DNA of 64,000 nucleotides from Orobanche coerulescens (Eukaryota > Streptophyta > Magnoliopsida > Lamiales > Orobanchaceae). The translations under genes and the position numbers were made by a program. The notes beneath the pieces were generated by a model. It had not been told where the DNA came from. It did no database searches and saw nothing but the letters and a program-made list of their open reading frames with translations. The stretch's first letter is position 1; every line of letters begins with the position of its first letter. Shown here in pieces: positions 11,191-23,235 of the stretch. Where the stretch lies: contig CM065806.1 in NCBI GenBank assembly GCA_033398695.1, positions 45,161,001 to 45,225,000 of the forward strand. Reading direction: 5' to 3'.

Positions 11191-12920
11191 GTGGTTGTCA
11201 AATCGATTGTAGTCGATCTACCTAAGGATGATATAATCTTGGGTATCGATTGGATGGATCGTCACGATGCAATACTCGGTGTCAAGCGGATGGTTACCGT
11301 CACTTCGATGATGGATTCAAGTGTATTCTTCGAGGTGATAATCCCGATCGTTAGGAGAGTCATCAGCGCTATGAAAGCGTGGCCGCTTAATCAAGGTGTA
11401 TTAGTTATTGGTGCTATATGACCGAATCGATCGATCGATTGAATTGGCCGACATTAGGTAGTCCGAGATTACCCGATGTATTTCCAGACGAGTTGCAGGG
11501 CTTACCTCCTCATCGTGATGTGGAATTTATTATTGAGTTAGAACCCAGTGCGTCCCGCTCTCAAAAGCACCGCACCGTATGGCTCACCGAGATGCAAGAA
11601 TTGAAGAACCCGGCTTGAGGAGTTGGTGACAAAGGCTATATTCGACCTAGTGCGTCCCCTTGGGGAGCACCGGTGTTATTTGTGCGGAAGAAAGATGGAT
11701 CCCTACGCTTATGTATTGATTACCGTGAGTGGTGAACAGGTAACCATCAAGAACAAGTATCCCTTGCCTCGTATTGACGATTTATTGGACCAACTTGAGG
11801 AGCCGTGTTTTCTAAGATCGACTTAAGATCTGGTTATCATCGATTGAGGATTCGAGAGTCGACATTTCAAAGACATTAGTACTCGCTATGGGCATTACGA
11901 GTTCGTGGTGATGCCATTTGGGTGACTAATGCACCGGCGTGTATTCATGGAGTTGATGAATCGAGTTTTATTAACTATCTAGATCGCTTTGTAGTCGTTT
12001 TCATTGACGACATTCGATTTACTCTCGCGACCACGAGGAACACGAGAATCACCTCCACCAAGTTCTCGATACTTTGAGGCGAGAACAACTTTATGGGAAA
12101 TTTTCTAAGTGTGAGTTACGGATGCCCGAGGTTGTCTTTCTCGGGCATGTGATATCGGTAGAAGGGGTGAGAGTGGACCCACAAAGACGGAAGCCATTCG
12201 AGATTGGCTACCACCGAAACGTGAAGGAAGTTCGTAGTTTCCTCGGCCTAGCAGGTTACTACCGACGATTCGTGGAGGGATTCTCTAAAATTTCGCAACC
12301 GATGACTAACTACTGCGGAAGGACAAGAAGTATTTGTGGTCAGAAGCATGTCAAAATAGTTATGAATAGCTCAAGAGTCGATTGATTTCGGCACCTGTTT
12401 TTGTGTTACCAAATGGACCGGAAGGATTTGTGGTGTATAGTGACGCGTCGAGACGAGTGCAGGATGTGTACTAATGCGGGAAGGGAAAGTAATCGCCTAT
12501 GCATCGAGACAATTGCGACCCTATGAAGTTAACTATCCGACCCACGACTTGGAGTTAGCGGTAGTGGTGTTTACTTTGAAAATCTGGCGTCACTATCTTT
12601 ATGGAGTTACCTGCCAGATCTTTACGGACCACAAGAGCCTAAAGTACATTTTTACCCAGAAGGAGTTGAACATGAGGCAGAGAAGGTGGCTAGAATTAAT
12701 CAAGGACTATGATATCGAAATCCTTTATCATCCGGGTAAAGCAAATGTGGTTGCCGACGCATTGAGCCGTAAGACAAGACGAGAGCAGAATCTTGAGTCG
12801 TTTAACGGCACGAGAGGAATTGCGGTTGGACCTTATGAGGCCGAGGTGAAGTTTGGTTACAGCGTGTTCAGGGACAACTTTGCACCCTTGATATTTCTTC
12901 GTCTCTTGATGATATGATCA
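11191..12920 (+). pseudogene. Element B reverse transcriptase and RNase H, frameshifted
   Basis: Reverse transcriptase parts are seen in several frames: FPDELQGLPPHRDVEFIIEL (near 11480), NKYPLPRIDDLLDQL (near 11753), SGYHRLRIRES (near 11830), a VFIDDI-type catalytic segment (near 12000), and VVFLGHVIS with [17 protein letters not shown] (12130-12290). RNase H is recognised in the frame 12474-12917 from [34 protein letters not shown], and [14 protein letters not shown]. The order and motifs are those of a Ty3/gypsy pol. At least five frame breaks are visible. Confidence 0.85.
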
Positions 12921-14315
12921 AATCGAAGCAAATTACGGACCCATTCTTATCTCGGATTCGGGATGAGGTAACCCAGGGGAAAGCCCCTGGATTCGTGATC
13001 CACGAGGATGGATTGATACGTTTTAGAAATCGAGTGTGTGTACCCGCTGACGAAGAATTGAAGAACTCTATCATGAGAGAAGCCCATGCTACCCAGTTAT
13101 CTATTATAACGGGCTCTAGCAAGATGTATTAGGATTTGAAGCGAATTATTGGTGGGGAATATGAAGCGTGAGATTGCGAATTCATTTCGAGGTGTTTGAC
13201 TGTCGTGAGTTAAGATTGAGCACCGGCGACCCGAGAATCTTGAAACCGCTCCCGATTCTGAATGGAAATGGGAAGACATCTCTATGGACTTTATCACTAG
13301 CTTGCCGACGAGTCGTCGAGGAATGAATACGATTTGGGTGATTGTGGACCGTCGACCAAATCAGCTCACTTCTTGGAAATTAAGGACACATGGGGCCCAG
13401 AGATTGGCCCAGTTGTTTATTAAGGAAATTGTGAGACTACGGTACCCCCAAGAGCATTGTATCAGGCCAGTGACGGGCGATTTGTGTCACATTTACGGAA
13501 GGCGGTTCATCGTGCGATGGGTACGCGATTGAATTTGATACGGCTTTCCATCCACAGGTGATGGTCGATCGGAGAGAACCATCTGAGACTCTAGAAGATA
13601 TGTTGAGAGCATGTGTTCTTGATTGGAAGGACGATTGGGAAGCCAGTGCCTTTGGTGGAATTCACTTATAATAATAGTTGGCACGCTTCGATTCGGATGG
13701 CACCGTATGAGGCATTATATGGCCGTGTTGTAGGTCCCCTTTGTGTTGGGACGAATCGCCGGAATCTCTGGGAACGGAACCCGATATGTTGTTAGCCGCC
13801 CGTGAGAAGATCACTTTGATTAGGAGTCGGTTGTTAACGGCTCAAAGTAGACAGAAGTCTTATGTGACCATCGTCGAAGACCGCTTGAGTTCGAGGTTGG
13901 TGATCATGTGTTAATGAAGGTGTCTCCTACTCGAGGTGTTTTTCGTTTCGGGAAAAGAGGCAAGTGAGCCCAAGGTATATTGGGCCGTTTGAGGTTCTGG
14001 AGCGTGTAGGTGATCGGCTGTCGACTAGCCTTGCCACCGACCTTGAGTAAGATTCACAACGTGTTTCATGTCTCTCGGTGAGGAAATATGTTCTTGATCC
14101 GAGCCACGTTCTTCAATTCGAAGATATTGATTTAGCAGAGGATCATTAAATGCGAGGAGCGTCCTGTACGGATACTCGAGAGGAGGATCAAGCAGTTGCG
14201 GAACAAGACGATTCCCCTACTGAAGGTTCAGTGGTCACGACACGGAGTCAAGGAGGCTACGTGGGAGACCGAGGATAGTATGCGAGCAAGATACCCCGAG
14301 TTATTTACCCCTTAA
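12914..14315 (+). pseudogene. Element B integrase and chromodomain, frameshifted
   Basis: The N-terminal zinc-binding region of the integrase is near 13070-13200 and degenerate. The catalytic core is recognised from MDFITSLPTSRRGMNTIWVI (13284), and FTYNNSWHASIRMAPYEALY (near 13658) marks the core end. The C-terminal end near 14150-14312 reads ERRIKQLRNKTIPLLKVQW then ATWETEDSMRARYPELF, a chromodomain-like tail of the Tekay type. The stop TAA is at about 14313. Small insertions and deletions break the frame repeatedly. Confidence 0.8.
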
Positions 14316-14338
14316 GTTTCGGGGACGAAACTCTTTTT

Positions 14339-14351
14339 AAGGGGGGGAGTA
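14339..14351 (+). other. Polypurine tract of element B
   Basis: AAGGGGGGGAGTA lies directly before the TGTAATATCC start of the 3' LTR. It is the site where plus-strand DNA synthesis would be primed. Confidence 0.85.
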
Positions 14352-17094
14352 TGTAATATCCGACTGTAACTTTTCATTTTTACCTGTCGTTGTATTATTT
14401 GGATAATCTGATTATTAGAAATCGTTGCATTTAGTTTTATGTTGAGGTATTATAGATTTGAATATCATATCGTTGTTATTTCATATGTGATGATTCGATG
14501 TTATTAGAGTGTTGCATTTTCGGATTTTTGTTAATGTAGCGTACGCTACATGGTATTATTAACGTACGCTAAACATGTGACTTAGCGTGCGTAAAGGTTT
14601 CCTGCATTGCGTACGCTAAGAGGGAATCGGACAGATTGACTTCAGCACGTGCGCCTTTTAACCGGTAGCATGCATGCGATCTATGTCCGAGTGTCATGTC
14701 GGTGAGAATCTACTTTTTCTAGCGTGCGCTAACCCATTCTTCATTAGCGTACGCTAACGGCTGCAATAATTCAAGACGGTAGCCGAAAGCCGTTTACGTA
14801 CGTAATATCGTTCGGATAAGCGTACGTAAGGGCCTTAGCGTACGCTAAAGCTGTCCCGATAGCGTGCGCTAAGTCTGCCGATCTATTTATAGGACCACTG
14901 TTTTCATTTCTCCACGAACCAAACCGAATTTCTCTCTTCGCATATCATCCCTCTGCACTCTAAAAACGTTATAAACCTTCACCAACTTATTTCCAAGCCT
15001 TAAATCTCGGAGTGGAGCTCATTTTCTTGGAGCCTTGGAGTTGTTTTTAAGCTTGGGATATATTCTCTCATATCATTGAAGTTATTCTTCATTTCGGGAG
15101 GTTGGTGTGTTTTCTTCTCTGCATTATTTTCTTATGTTGATTATTAATGTCGAAATATACTTCACCTAGAGTAGATTAAGCAAGTAAAACATGGTCATAA
15201 TTAAACTCTTTAAGCATTTTTGATGAATATGATAATAAGGGTTTGAGATGGAGGTGTTCTTGATGATATAGTGATTTTAATCATGTTGTAGTTGTCATCA
15301 CTCACCTTACGGACGAATTTAGCTCGAGAGAGCGTTGATGGATCGGTTAGCTTCTTCATAATCGGATTTCATCAAGAACTTAATACCATAAAGTGATTAA
15401 ACACCATTTTAAGTATTTATTTACCTTGAGAAGAACTTGATGATGTTAAATATGAGATTAGATGATCTAGTTCGAAACCTTAGAAGCTTTAACAAATCAT
15501 GATTGTTCGTTTCACTAGTCTTTGAAGATTGATAAAGGTTTTGATAATTACAACAATAACTTTTCACCAATCTATTGTGTTGATAACTTAGAGTGTAGTC
15601 CATCATAATGCTAAGTAGATTGTGTTCTTAAGTAGATGATTAAGTTATGAATGATACTATCATGGTAGATTGAGTATCAAATTTTTATGACTATCCTTTT
15701 TGTAATAAGAGATGTTGAAGAACATGAGAATTTGATTTAAACCAATATTATTGGCAAATTGAAGATGTTATTGTTCATGGAATAACAAGAGAATTTCAGG
15801 ACACTTTTGGTATGATAATCGGATTTTGGAAGATGAATTAGTTGTTTTGGAAACCTTTCATTAATCGTTAAGGTATTCTTCACGGGGGTGAATTGTTCGA
15901 GTAGGTTGCGGGCGTCGTTTCCTACGAATTGATATTAATATTATGTGAATATATTATTGAATGAATTACGTTTCATTCAAGGTTGCTCGTTCGATTGAGT
16001 GTTTAGCGAGGATACCGTCCGTTTGATCATTTGGAGAAGGACTATCTTTCACTTACGGTTGAGGCAAGTTATCTTGCTTGGTTATAATGATGATTAGATT
16101 CTTCGATGGTTATATCTTTCATATGTATGAATTGTTCATGAAATGTTTGTCGTGATTTGATATTCGTCCTTGACGTTATTACATCTTCTTCATGGGATGC
16201 ATTCCCAAGCACGTCGTTTTGAATCATTGATCTCGTTGGCCTTATTTTCACTTCGGTGAGTTTTTCTTGATCCTTAATCGGTTATGTGATTTGTTGAATT
16301 CGTTGTCATGTTGTATCGTGACATATCCAGGAATCATATCTGCGTTAGATTGGTTCTTGTGTAGGATTTTTAGCCGAGGCACATATAGTCATGGCGGATA
16401 TTATTCCGCGTTGGGTGTGCACACGGGACGTAGTTTCGTGAGGCTAATTAGGTACATTGTCCGACGTATATTCGGATTCCATATACGGGCGGACATGTGC
16501 ACGGACACATTTCGGATCGGGCGTCTTGTGATGTCCATCTTTGAGCCATACCATAAATCGTCCATAGTATTGGATGCTTGTGATCATTCGTTTCATACGC
16601 AGGGTATGATTGTGATCGGAATGATTTCTTTGAAATCTATATATGTATTGTATATGTCAAGAATTGATTATCATGTATATCGACCTGTGTTGGGCGAAAT
16701 ACTTGTATTGTATTTTAGGTCGAGGCAAGGGCAAGGCACGGGAAGAGCATGTCGACGGCGAAGGATTCGGAGGATACTAGTTCGGGGGCCCCTCATCTTT
16801 GTTGTCCGGTTATGTTAAACCGTGTTGTGTTATTTCCTGTTTCATTTAAATTACTATTTGGTTGTATTTGGTATTTGAAGTATTTTCCATCTCCATATGG
16901 TTTATACTTGTTTATGGATCCTGTGTATTGTAAGGCCGTTGGCCATATTTTGATAAACTCCTAAACGGAGTAATGACTTTTCGTTGTGATTCGGTATCAC
17001 AAATAATATTCATTTAACCTGTTTTGGATATCGCCTGGTGGGTCCCAGTGTGGGATTCACGGCACTGTAATAACCGCCATTTTGGGGTGTTACA
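14352..17094 (+). mobile_element. Element B, 3' LTR (2743 bp)
   Basis: It is the partner of 6518-9269. The two differ by scattered single-base changes and several small indels, mostly in two zones: the palindrome array (about 14600-14880) and the stretch around 16340-16760. It ends TGTTACA at 17094 and is followed by CGCTT. Confidence 0.93.
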
Positions 17095-17099
17095 CGCTT
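17095..17099. repeat. Target-site duplication of element B, right copy (CGCTT)
   Basis: It is identical to 6513-6517 and marks the point where element A sequence resumes. Confidence 0.9.
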
Positions 17100-18369
17100 G
17101 TGGTCGGAGAAGGTGTGTATGATTGTGTACGTACGTGCTTGTTTCGTGATGTTTAGTAATTATATGCCGGGTATCGTTCGGGCCATTGTAATCGTCGAAT
17201 GATGTCGTGGTTGTTGTGATTTTAGTATGTATTGATATGTTATGCCAAGTTGGCATCTCCGGTTTGTTGTTTTGCGATGTTATATTTCATTGTACCTAGC
17301 AGATGTATTTTCGGTATGCCGAGCCGGGGTGTTTCAACTATGGAGTGTCGGGGGCATGCACGTACCAATTGTCCTTCTCGCCAGTAACGCATTTTATGTG
17401 TGGACCTGAGAGACACGGGATCCAGTTTTGCGAGTTGGGTTCCAAGTCCTTCGGGACATGAACTTTAGCACAGATATCAGGATCGGCTCTAAGAGGCCCA
17501 TGGGGAATGTTTCCGTCGACTGCTTTTGTGTTGTTGCCTTGTTCCGTTATTGGGAGTTGTGGGGATGACCTTCTTTTATAAGAGGTCGAATGTAATACCC
17601 GTATTGTTTTTAACTTCTGTATTTTCGACTCTGTCGACTCGTTTAGGTTCGTTGACATTTTCTGAGCTTGTCCTGCCCCTTGCTTTTGTTGATCGAACGA
17701 GTGTGGTACTGTTTCGAAATGACTCGTTTGTCGTTGTGACTTTCCAATTGCTATTCTCTTTCCTGTGGATCTTATGTGAATCACATCTTGTTGTGTTCAC
17801 CGGATCATGTATTGTCTCGAGCCGAGACGTGAACCTGGGAGTTGTTGTTTGAATTTTATTGTTCTTCGCGATTCGAACATGATAGTTCGATTTTTGTTGT
17901 CTCGATCGTTTGATTGTTCGTTTTTTGTTGATCTCGTTTCGTGATTGTTGATAATTCCCTTAAGTTTGGGAAATTAGCCTCGTTTTCGATCTTCCAACCC
18001 TTGGGCGGTGGAATTCCGTATTTGTTCAGCGATTGGCTCGCGTTTTGATTGATGTACCGTTGGGTTGGTCAATCATATTAGTTTTCGTTCGTTGTGTTTT
18101 GTGATTGTTCGGATAATTGACTTGACTATATTATCCATTTGATGACGCTTGTCACTTGTTGGTTTTATTATATCCCTAACGGCGACGTTGTGTTGGTCGT
18201 CGTGGAGCGTGTTTTCACGCCGTATATTCCTTTGTGTTGCTTGTAACGTTTCGCCGTTGGGCGTCAATTACGCGTTTCTTGTATATCTCGTTGAGTCTTC
18301 CTGGCGGGATATCGCTTCTCCCTACTTGTTTTAAGTTTCGGGACGAAACTTCTTTTAAGGAGGGTAGTG
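17100..18369 (+). mobile_element. Element A internal region, right part, with gag relic and polypurine tract
   Basis: This part is mostly non-coding. A single decayed zinc knuckle, CFNYGVSGHARTNC (near 17325-17370, second Cys replaced by Tyr), is the only gag trace. No protease, reverse transcriptase or integrase motif is found between it and the polypurine tract TTTTAAGGAGGGTAG (about 18353-18367). A TGTAATACCCGTATTG string near 17590 resembles an LTR start and may be a rearranged LTR piece. Element A thus looks like a non-autonomous deletion derivative with 3.1-kb LTRs and about 2.2 kb of own internal DNA. Confidence 0.65.
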
Positions 18370-18935
18370 TGTAATACCCGTAATTTCGATTTCCGGTAAT
18401 TTCTTTTTTCGGCAAAAGTCCGTTTTTACGGATCGCTCATGACCGTTTCGTCATTCCGAGAATTATTAATTCTGCACTTTTTGTCATCCGAGTTCGTTTC
18501 GGTATCATTTTGTTGAGTTCCGTGTTCTTAAGCGGTTTTTCCGCACTTGAGTTCGATTCTTGCGAATCTCGTCCGAAACTGTTGTTTCGAGTTTCTCGTA
18601 AGTTCATTTAATGTTATTATTCATGTTGCGAGCTTCGGATTGGTGTTTCGATCGTGTATCATGTATTTCGGACGTTTTGGGCCATTTTCGTAATTTCCTA
18701 AAGTTTGGGGTAATTACTTTCCGTTGTCGAATTTCGAGCCTTGGGGTGGTCGGAGTCATGTGTTCTCTTAGTGCTCGAATTTGTCTTTGCGAGTAATTCG
18801 TAACCGTATCTTCGATTCGTATTGAGGTTCGGGTTTCGGGGTCGTTCGGGCCGTCGGAGTTGGCCCTGGCCGAGTCATGGCAGGGCAGTCTGGCCCATGC
18901 CGGCACTGGCCGAGTTACGGCCGGTAGTGCTCGGC

Positions 18936-19045
18936 AGTTACGTACGTAAGGCCGGTTACGTACGTAACCCTTGGACGGTTACGTACGTAAGGATGCCGGC
19001 ATTTTTGGGCAGCGTCTCGGCCATGGCCGGTAACGTACGTAAGCC
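18936..19045 (+). promoter_or_regulatory. Palindrome array in the element A LTR
   Basis: Four copies of TTACGTACGTAA or a close variant lie within 110 bp (near 18938, 18956, 18978 and 19032), about 40 bp upstream of the TATTTAAG box. GTTACGTACGTAAC near 18955 is a perfect 14-bp palindrome. The core differs from that of element B. Confidence 0.75.
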
Positions 19046-20225
19046 CTTGGCGATTCGTCGTAACTCGGCGTGACGACGGCTTTATTTAAGGCCTGGACGG
19101 GTTTTCACCATTTTTTCTCAATCTTTTCTTTCTCTTCCGCGGCTAGGGCCTTAGGGATCTTGAAGCCATGTTGTTGAACAACAAATCCACGAAATTCTTG
19201 AGTTCATATCATTGATTGATCACCCTATATCATCCTTTGATCCAACGAATCAAGGTGAGATTTCCTAGAACCCTATTTTGAGAAATTTTGGGGTTTTTGC
19301 ATTTTTGTCCGATTCGTTCTGTATTACTGATTAATCCATGATGGGTATGATTAATCTTAGTAGTATTCTTGTGTTTAACATCATTTAATCCATTGCTCTT
19401 CGTCGAATCAAAGTATATTTCTTGATTTCCTTCGAATCGACTTTTTGGGGGATTTGTTCTTGATCTTGTTTTCCATCTGTTTTTGATGGATCGATTGTTG
19501 TTAAATGCTGTTGTTAAACATATCCTATAGATTGTATATCCATATTTCGGTTTGGAATTCCATTTTCGTGTTTTGACGAGACGAATCGTGTTCTTGGCCG
19601 TTTTGGGGGAAACACTTGAACTTTCGTCATTCGATCTTTGAATTCAACGGCTTGGTCGTTCTATGGAATTCATTTTCATTGTTGTTATTGTCCTTCGTAG
19701 TTTATTATCGCGAGTTGGCGATCGGTGGAGTCGGCGGGTTCGTAGTCGGTTCGTGCCAACCTACTTCGGTCGATTCTCCGCGTTGTTCTTATTCGAGGCA
19801 AGTACCTTGTCCATACATTTATTGTTTTGTGGATATGATGATTGGTGATCATCTTGGTATGTTTGTTTGAAATGAATTTTTAAAAGATTCGGCTAGCCTC
19901 GTTAAAGGCTCACTTTCAAAATGCGTGTGTTTTGTAAATTGTGTGGGTTGTAAGTGACTACGTGAATCCTTTGGATATATTTGGTGTTGATGTTGCGCTT
20001 GATAATGCGTGTGTACGTATATTATCTCTTTTCGGTGTGTTATGGTTTGACGTGGTGTTTTGCTAAGTGTTTGATGTCTCTGGGTGAATTGTTTGGATAT
20101 CCTTGGTGTGATATGCTATTTATGCATGATTGTTTCGCTAGCCAGCTCGGGAGGGTCCTTCGAGGCCTCGGGTGGGATTTGTGGCTTCGTCCCAGTCCTA
20201 GGCGATGCCTGTGCGTGTTTGTTTA

Positions 20226-20745
20226 GTGAATGTATTTTACTCACCTCGGGAGGGTCCGACGGGACCTCGGGGGAATCTATGACTTCATTTTGGGTTCACG
20301 AGTAAAAACTTCACAGGTTGATGTGTATGTTTAGTGAATGTATTTACTCACCTCGGGAGGGTCCGACGGGGCCTCGGGGGAATCTATGACTTCACTCTGG
20401 GTTCACGAGTAAAAACTTCACAGGTTGATGTGTATGTTTAGTGAATGTATTTTACTCACCTCGGGAGCGTCCGACGGGGCCTAGGGGGAATCTATGACTT
20501 CACTCTGGGTTCACGAGTAAAAACTTCACAGGTTAATGTGTATGTTTAGTGAATGTATTTTACTCACCTCGGGAGGGTCCGACGAGTATTCGGGGGAATC
20601 TATGACTTCACTCTGGGTTCACGAGTAAAAACTTCACAGGTTGATGTGTATGTTTTGTGAATGTGTTTGCTTACCTCGGGAGGGTTCGACGGGGCCACGG
20701 AGGGAATTTCAATGGCTTCACCCTGGATTCACGAGTGAAACTTCA
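20226..20745 (+). repeat. About 108-bp tandem repeat, 5 units, in the 3' LTR of element A
   Basis: Units start at about 20226, 20334, 20441, 20549 and 20657. It is the same repeat as at 4469-4880 but has one more unit. Confidence 0.85.
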
Positions 20746-21499
20746 CGGGTGCGTGTGTATTTTATGTCCGTCGAGGACGCATGACGTGGGTTTTTAACCT
20801 TCTGTATTGTGGTTGGTTTCAATTGTGAAAACAAAACCTTTGGGCTGTGACCCTATTGATTTTTGGAAAGATAAGGATTCGGTAATCCTAAATTGTTTTC
20901 TATTAAAACTCTCGATGACATTTTAAACTGTTTTATAAATTGTTTCCCTTGATTTATGATCTTTCGGTTTTGGAATGTTTTACCCAAACTCATTCCTCGG
21001 GAAGTACTTTTTATTACATTTGGATCTTTGAGGATTTGTGGTTATTATTGTCCTTGAAACTTGTATTGTATGGCTTATTTTTGCACTTTGTTCTTGCACT
21101 AGCAAAATAGTGGAGTTTTGCTAACCCCCGAGTATTCAGGGGGTGGATGTCTGTTTTTGCATTCAGGTTTGGGAGCATAACACAGGGTCGGCACGAAGGA
21201 TGATGAAAGATGAACGATACTAATCACACGAGGATCCATATGATGTTATTGGTTTAGTTGTATTTTATTTCCGCTGCAGTATTCTTTCCCGTTGTACGGG
21301 AGTGTGTTGTATTCGACCCCTGCGTGGGCATGTAATGTGTTTTGAGTTGTATGTATTTATTGAAAGAACAAATCGGTCTACTGGGTCATTTTAGCCTTAA
21401 AGGCATTGTTGAGATGTTCGATATTGTTACCAGCCTGGTAGATCCTTGAGGAAAGGTTCTACGGCGTGTAATATCCCTGAGCGGATTGGGGGTGTTACA

Positions 21500-22000
21500 G
21501 GCCCGCTCGACTACACTTATAACATATCTTCGAACTATTCACACAACTCACTGCAGGGGTACTACTCCCCTGATCACGCGATCGAGGAATCACCTTGGGA
21601 GGATGAAACGAAGTCCCCAACTCAAGGGGCCCACTCCCCTGATTTCCTGAAAAGTCCCCAACGGTTTTCTGTTTCTTCGACGCGGACATAATCTCGGTCG
21701 ACAATCTGGATAGCTCATAGGCTAACGCCCTATTCTGATAATCTCTCAAGAAAGTACAAGCGAGACCTGCCATGTACTGACGAATCTCCGGCTTCATCCG
21801 CCTACTAAAATGACAAATCTTGTCTTCCTCTGTCCTTACTTGATTCTGCACATAGCCGAGCTGTTTGCTAAAATCAATAATAGCTTGAGACAGCGGTACA
21901 TCCTGCGGTTTTGACGAAAAGAATTCATTAATTTTTTGATTTTTGATCGGCTCCGGACAAAACTCATCTCTCATGAATCTCTGGAACTCTGCCCATGTAA
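21500..22000 (-). pseudogene. gag relic of element D, cut by element A
   Basis: On the minus strand, 160 residues are open from 21974 leftward. They resemble the second half of a Ty3/gypsy gag (HFSRRMKPEIRQYMAGLACT; LRDYQNRALAYELSRLSTEI) and end in a partial zinc knuckle, ICYKCSRAG, broken exactly where the element A LTR ends. A minus-strand LTR lies just right of the gap, so this is most simply the gag of that same element D. The remaining gag-pol would lie left of element A, outside the window. Confidence 0.75.
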
Positions 22001-22500
22001 NNNNNNNNNNNNNNNNNNNNNNNNNNNNNNNNNNNNNNNNNNNNNNNNNNNNNNNNNNNNNNNNNNNNNNNNNNNNNNNNNNNNNNNNNNNNNNNNNNNN
22101 NNNNNNNNNNNNNNNNNNNNNNNNNNNNNNNNNNNNNNNNNNNNNNNNNNNNNNNNNNNNNNNNNNNNNNNNNNNNNNNNNNNNNNNNNNNNNNNNNNNN
22201 NNNNNNNNNNNNNNNNNNNNNNNNNNNNNNNNNNNNNNNNNNNNNNNNNNNNNNNNNNNNNNNNNNNNNNNNNNNNNNNNNNNNNNNNNNNNNNNNNNNN
22301 NNNNNNNNNNNNNNNNNNNNNNNNNNNNNNNNNNNNNNNNNNNNNNNNNNNNNNNNNNNNNNNNNNNNNNNNNNNNNNNNNNNNNNNNNNNNNNNNNNNN
22401 NNNNNNNNNNNNNNNNNNNNNNNNNNNNNNNNNNNNNNNNNNNNNNNNNNNNNNNNNNNNNNNNNNNNNNNNNNNNNNNNNNNNNNNNNNNNNNNNNNNN
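22001..22500. other. Assembly gap (500 N)
   Basis: This is a run of exactly 500 N, a typical placeholder size. The flanks are the gag of element D (left) and its LTR (right). The missing DNA should include the last few hundred bases of the LTR, the primer-binding site, the leader and the N-terminal half of gag. Confidence 0.98.
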
Positions 22501-22904
22501 CCCCCGATTTCTCGGGGGTTAGCAAAATTCCACTATTTTGCTAGTGCAAGTACAAGTGCAAAAATACGAGCCATACAATACAAGTTCCAAGGACAATAAT
22601 AACTAGGAATCCTCAAAGATTTAAACATAACAAAATACTTCCCGAGGCAAGAGTTTAGGTAAAGCTTTCCAAAATCGAAAGATCCCAAGTCAAGGGAAAT
22701 AATTTATAAAGTGATTTAAAATGCCATCGGGAGTTTTGATAGAAACAACTCAGGATTTTCGAATCCTTCTCTTTCCAAAAGCAACAGGGGTCACAGCCCA
22801 AAGGTTTTATTTTCACAAATAGAACCAACAACAATTCACAGGGCCAGAGCCCGATTCAAGTGTCCTCAACGGACATAAAATCAACACAACATAATCACAT
22901 ACAA

Positions 22905-23235
22905 GTATCGCCTAGGACCGGGACGAAGCCACAAATCCCACTCGAGGCCTCTAAGGACCCTCCCGAGCTGGCCACAATCATAAAACAAATCACGCACACG
23001 CATCGCCTAGGACCGGGATGAAGCCACAAATCCCACTCGAGGCCTCTAAGGACCCTCCCGAGCTGGCTAGTTGAACAAATCACACACCATATCTCACGGT
23101 TGGATCAATCACTTGTTGCATCCTGACCACATGATCACGAGCCATGTGTCACCGTAGATTATCTTAGGCTCTCACGGTTGGATCAATCACTTGTTGCATC
23201 CTGACCACATGATCACATGCCATGTGTCACCGTAG
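22905..23235 (-). repeat. Short duplications in the element D LTR
   Basis: A block of about 85 bp around CATCGCCTAGGACCGGGA (near 22910 and 23000) occurs twice. A block of about 70 bp starting CTCACGGTTGGATCAATCAC also occurs twice (near 23092 and 23172). They are local tandem duplications in the R/U5 part of the LTR. Confidence 0.7.

Larger units (their letters stand above)
6518..17094 (+). mobile_element. Element B: full-length Ty3/gypsy chromovirus, Tekay/Del-like, coding region decayed
   Basis: This 10.6-kb element has two near-identical LTRs (6518-9269 and 14352-17094), a perfect 5-bp target duplication CGCTT, a primer-binding site matching initiator tRNA-Met (9275-9285), a polypurine tract (14339-14351) and gag-pol in the usual gypsy order: gag, protease, reverse transcriptase, RNase H, integrase. 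A chromodomain-like end sits at about 14150-14312. The chromodomain and the TGTAAT...TGTTACA long LTRs point to the Tekay/Del group. The reading frame is broken many times, so it is not autonomous as sequenced. It lies inside the internal region of element A. Confidence 0.93.
18370..21499 (+). mobile_element. Element A, 3' LTR (3130 bp)
   Basis: It starts TGTAATACCCG after the polypurine tract and ends GGGGGTGTTACA. A TATTTAAG box lies at about 19083, preceded by four TTACGTACGTAA-type palindromes (18936-19045). Five tandem units of about 108 bp lie at 20226-20745. It abuts gag sequence of the minus-strand element D at 21500. Confidence 0.88.

Noticed and set aside
17526..17852. Plus-strand open frame of 108 codons in element A
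   Set aside because: Hydrophobic low-complexity translation of T-rich DNA; no gag or pol motif.
20226..20745. Regularly spaced repeats resembling a CRISPR array
   Set aside because: The whole 108-bp unit is repeated, with no unique spacers, inside an LTR of a plant retrotransposon.
21936..22599. Open frames of about 200 codons across the gap
   Set aside because: They consist of N bases and have no content.
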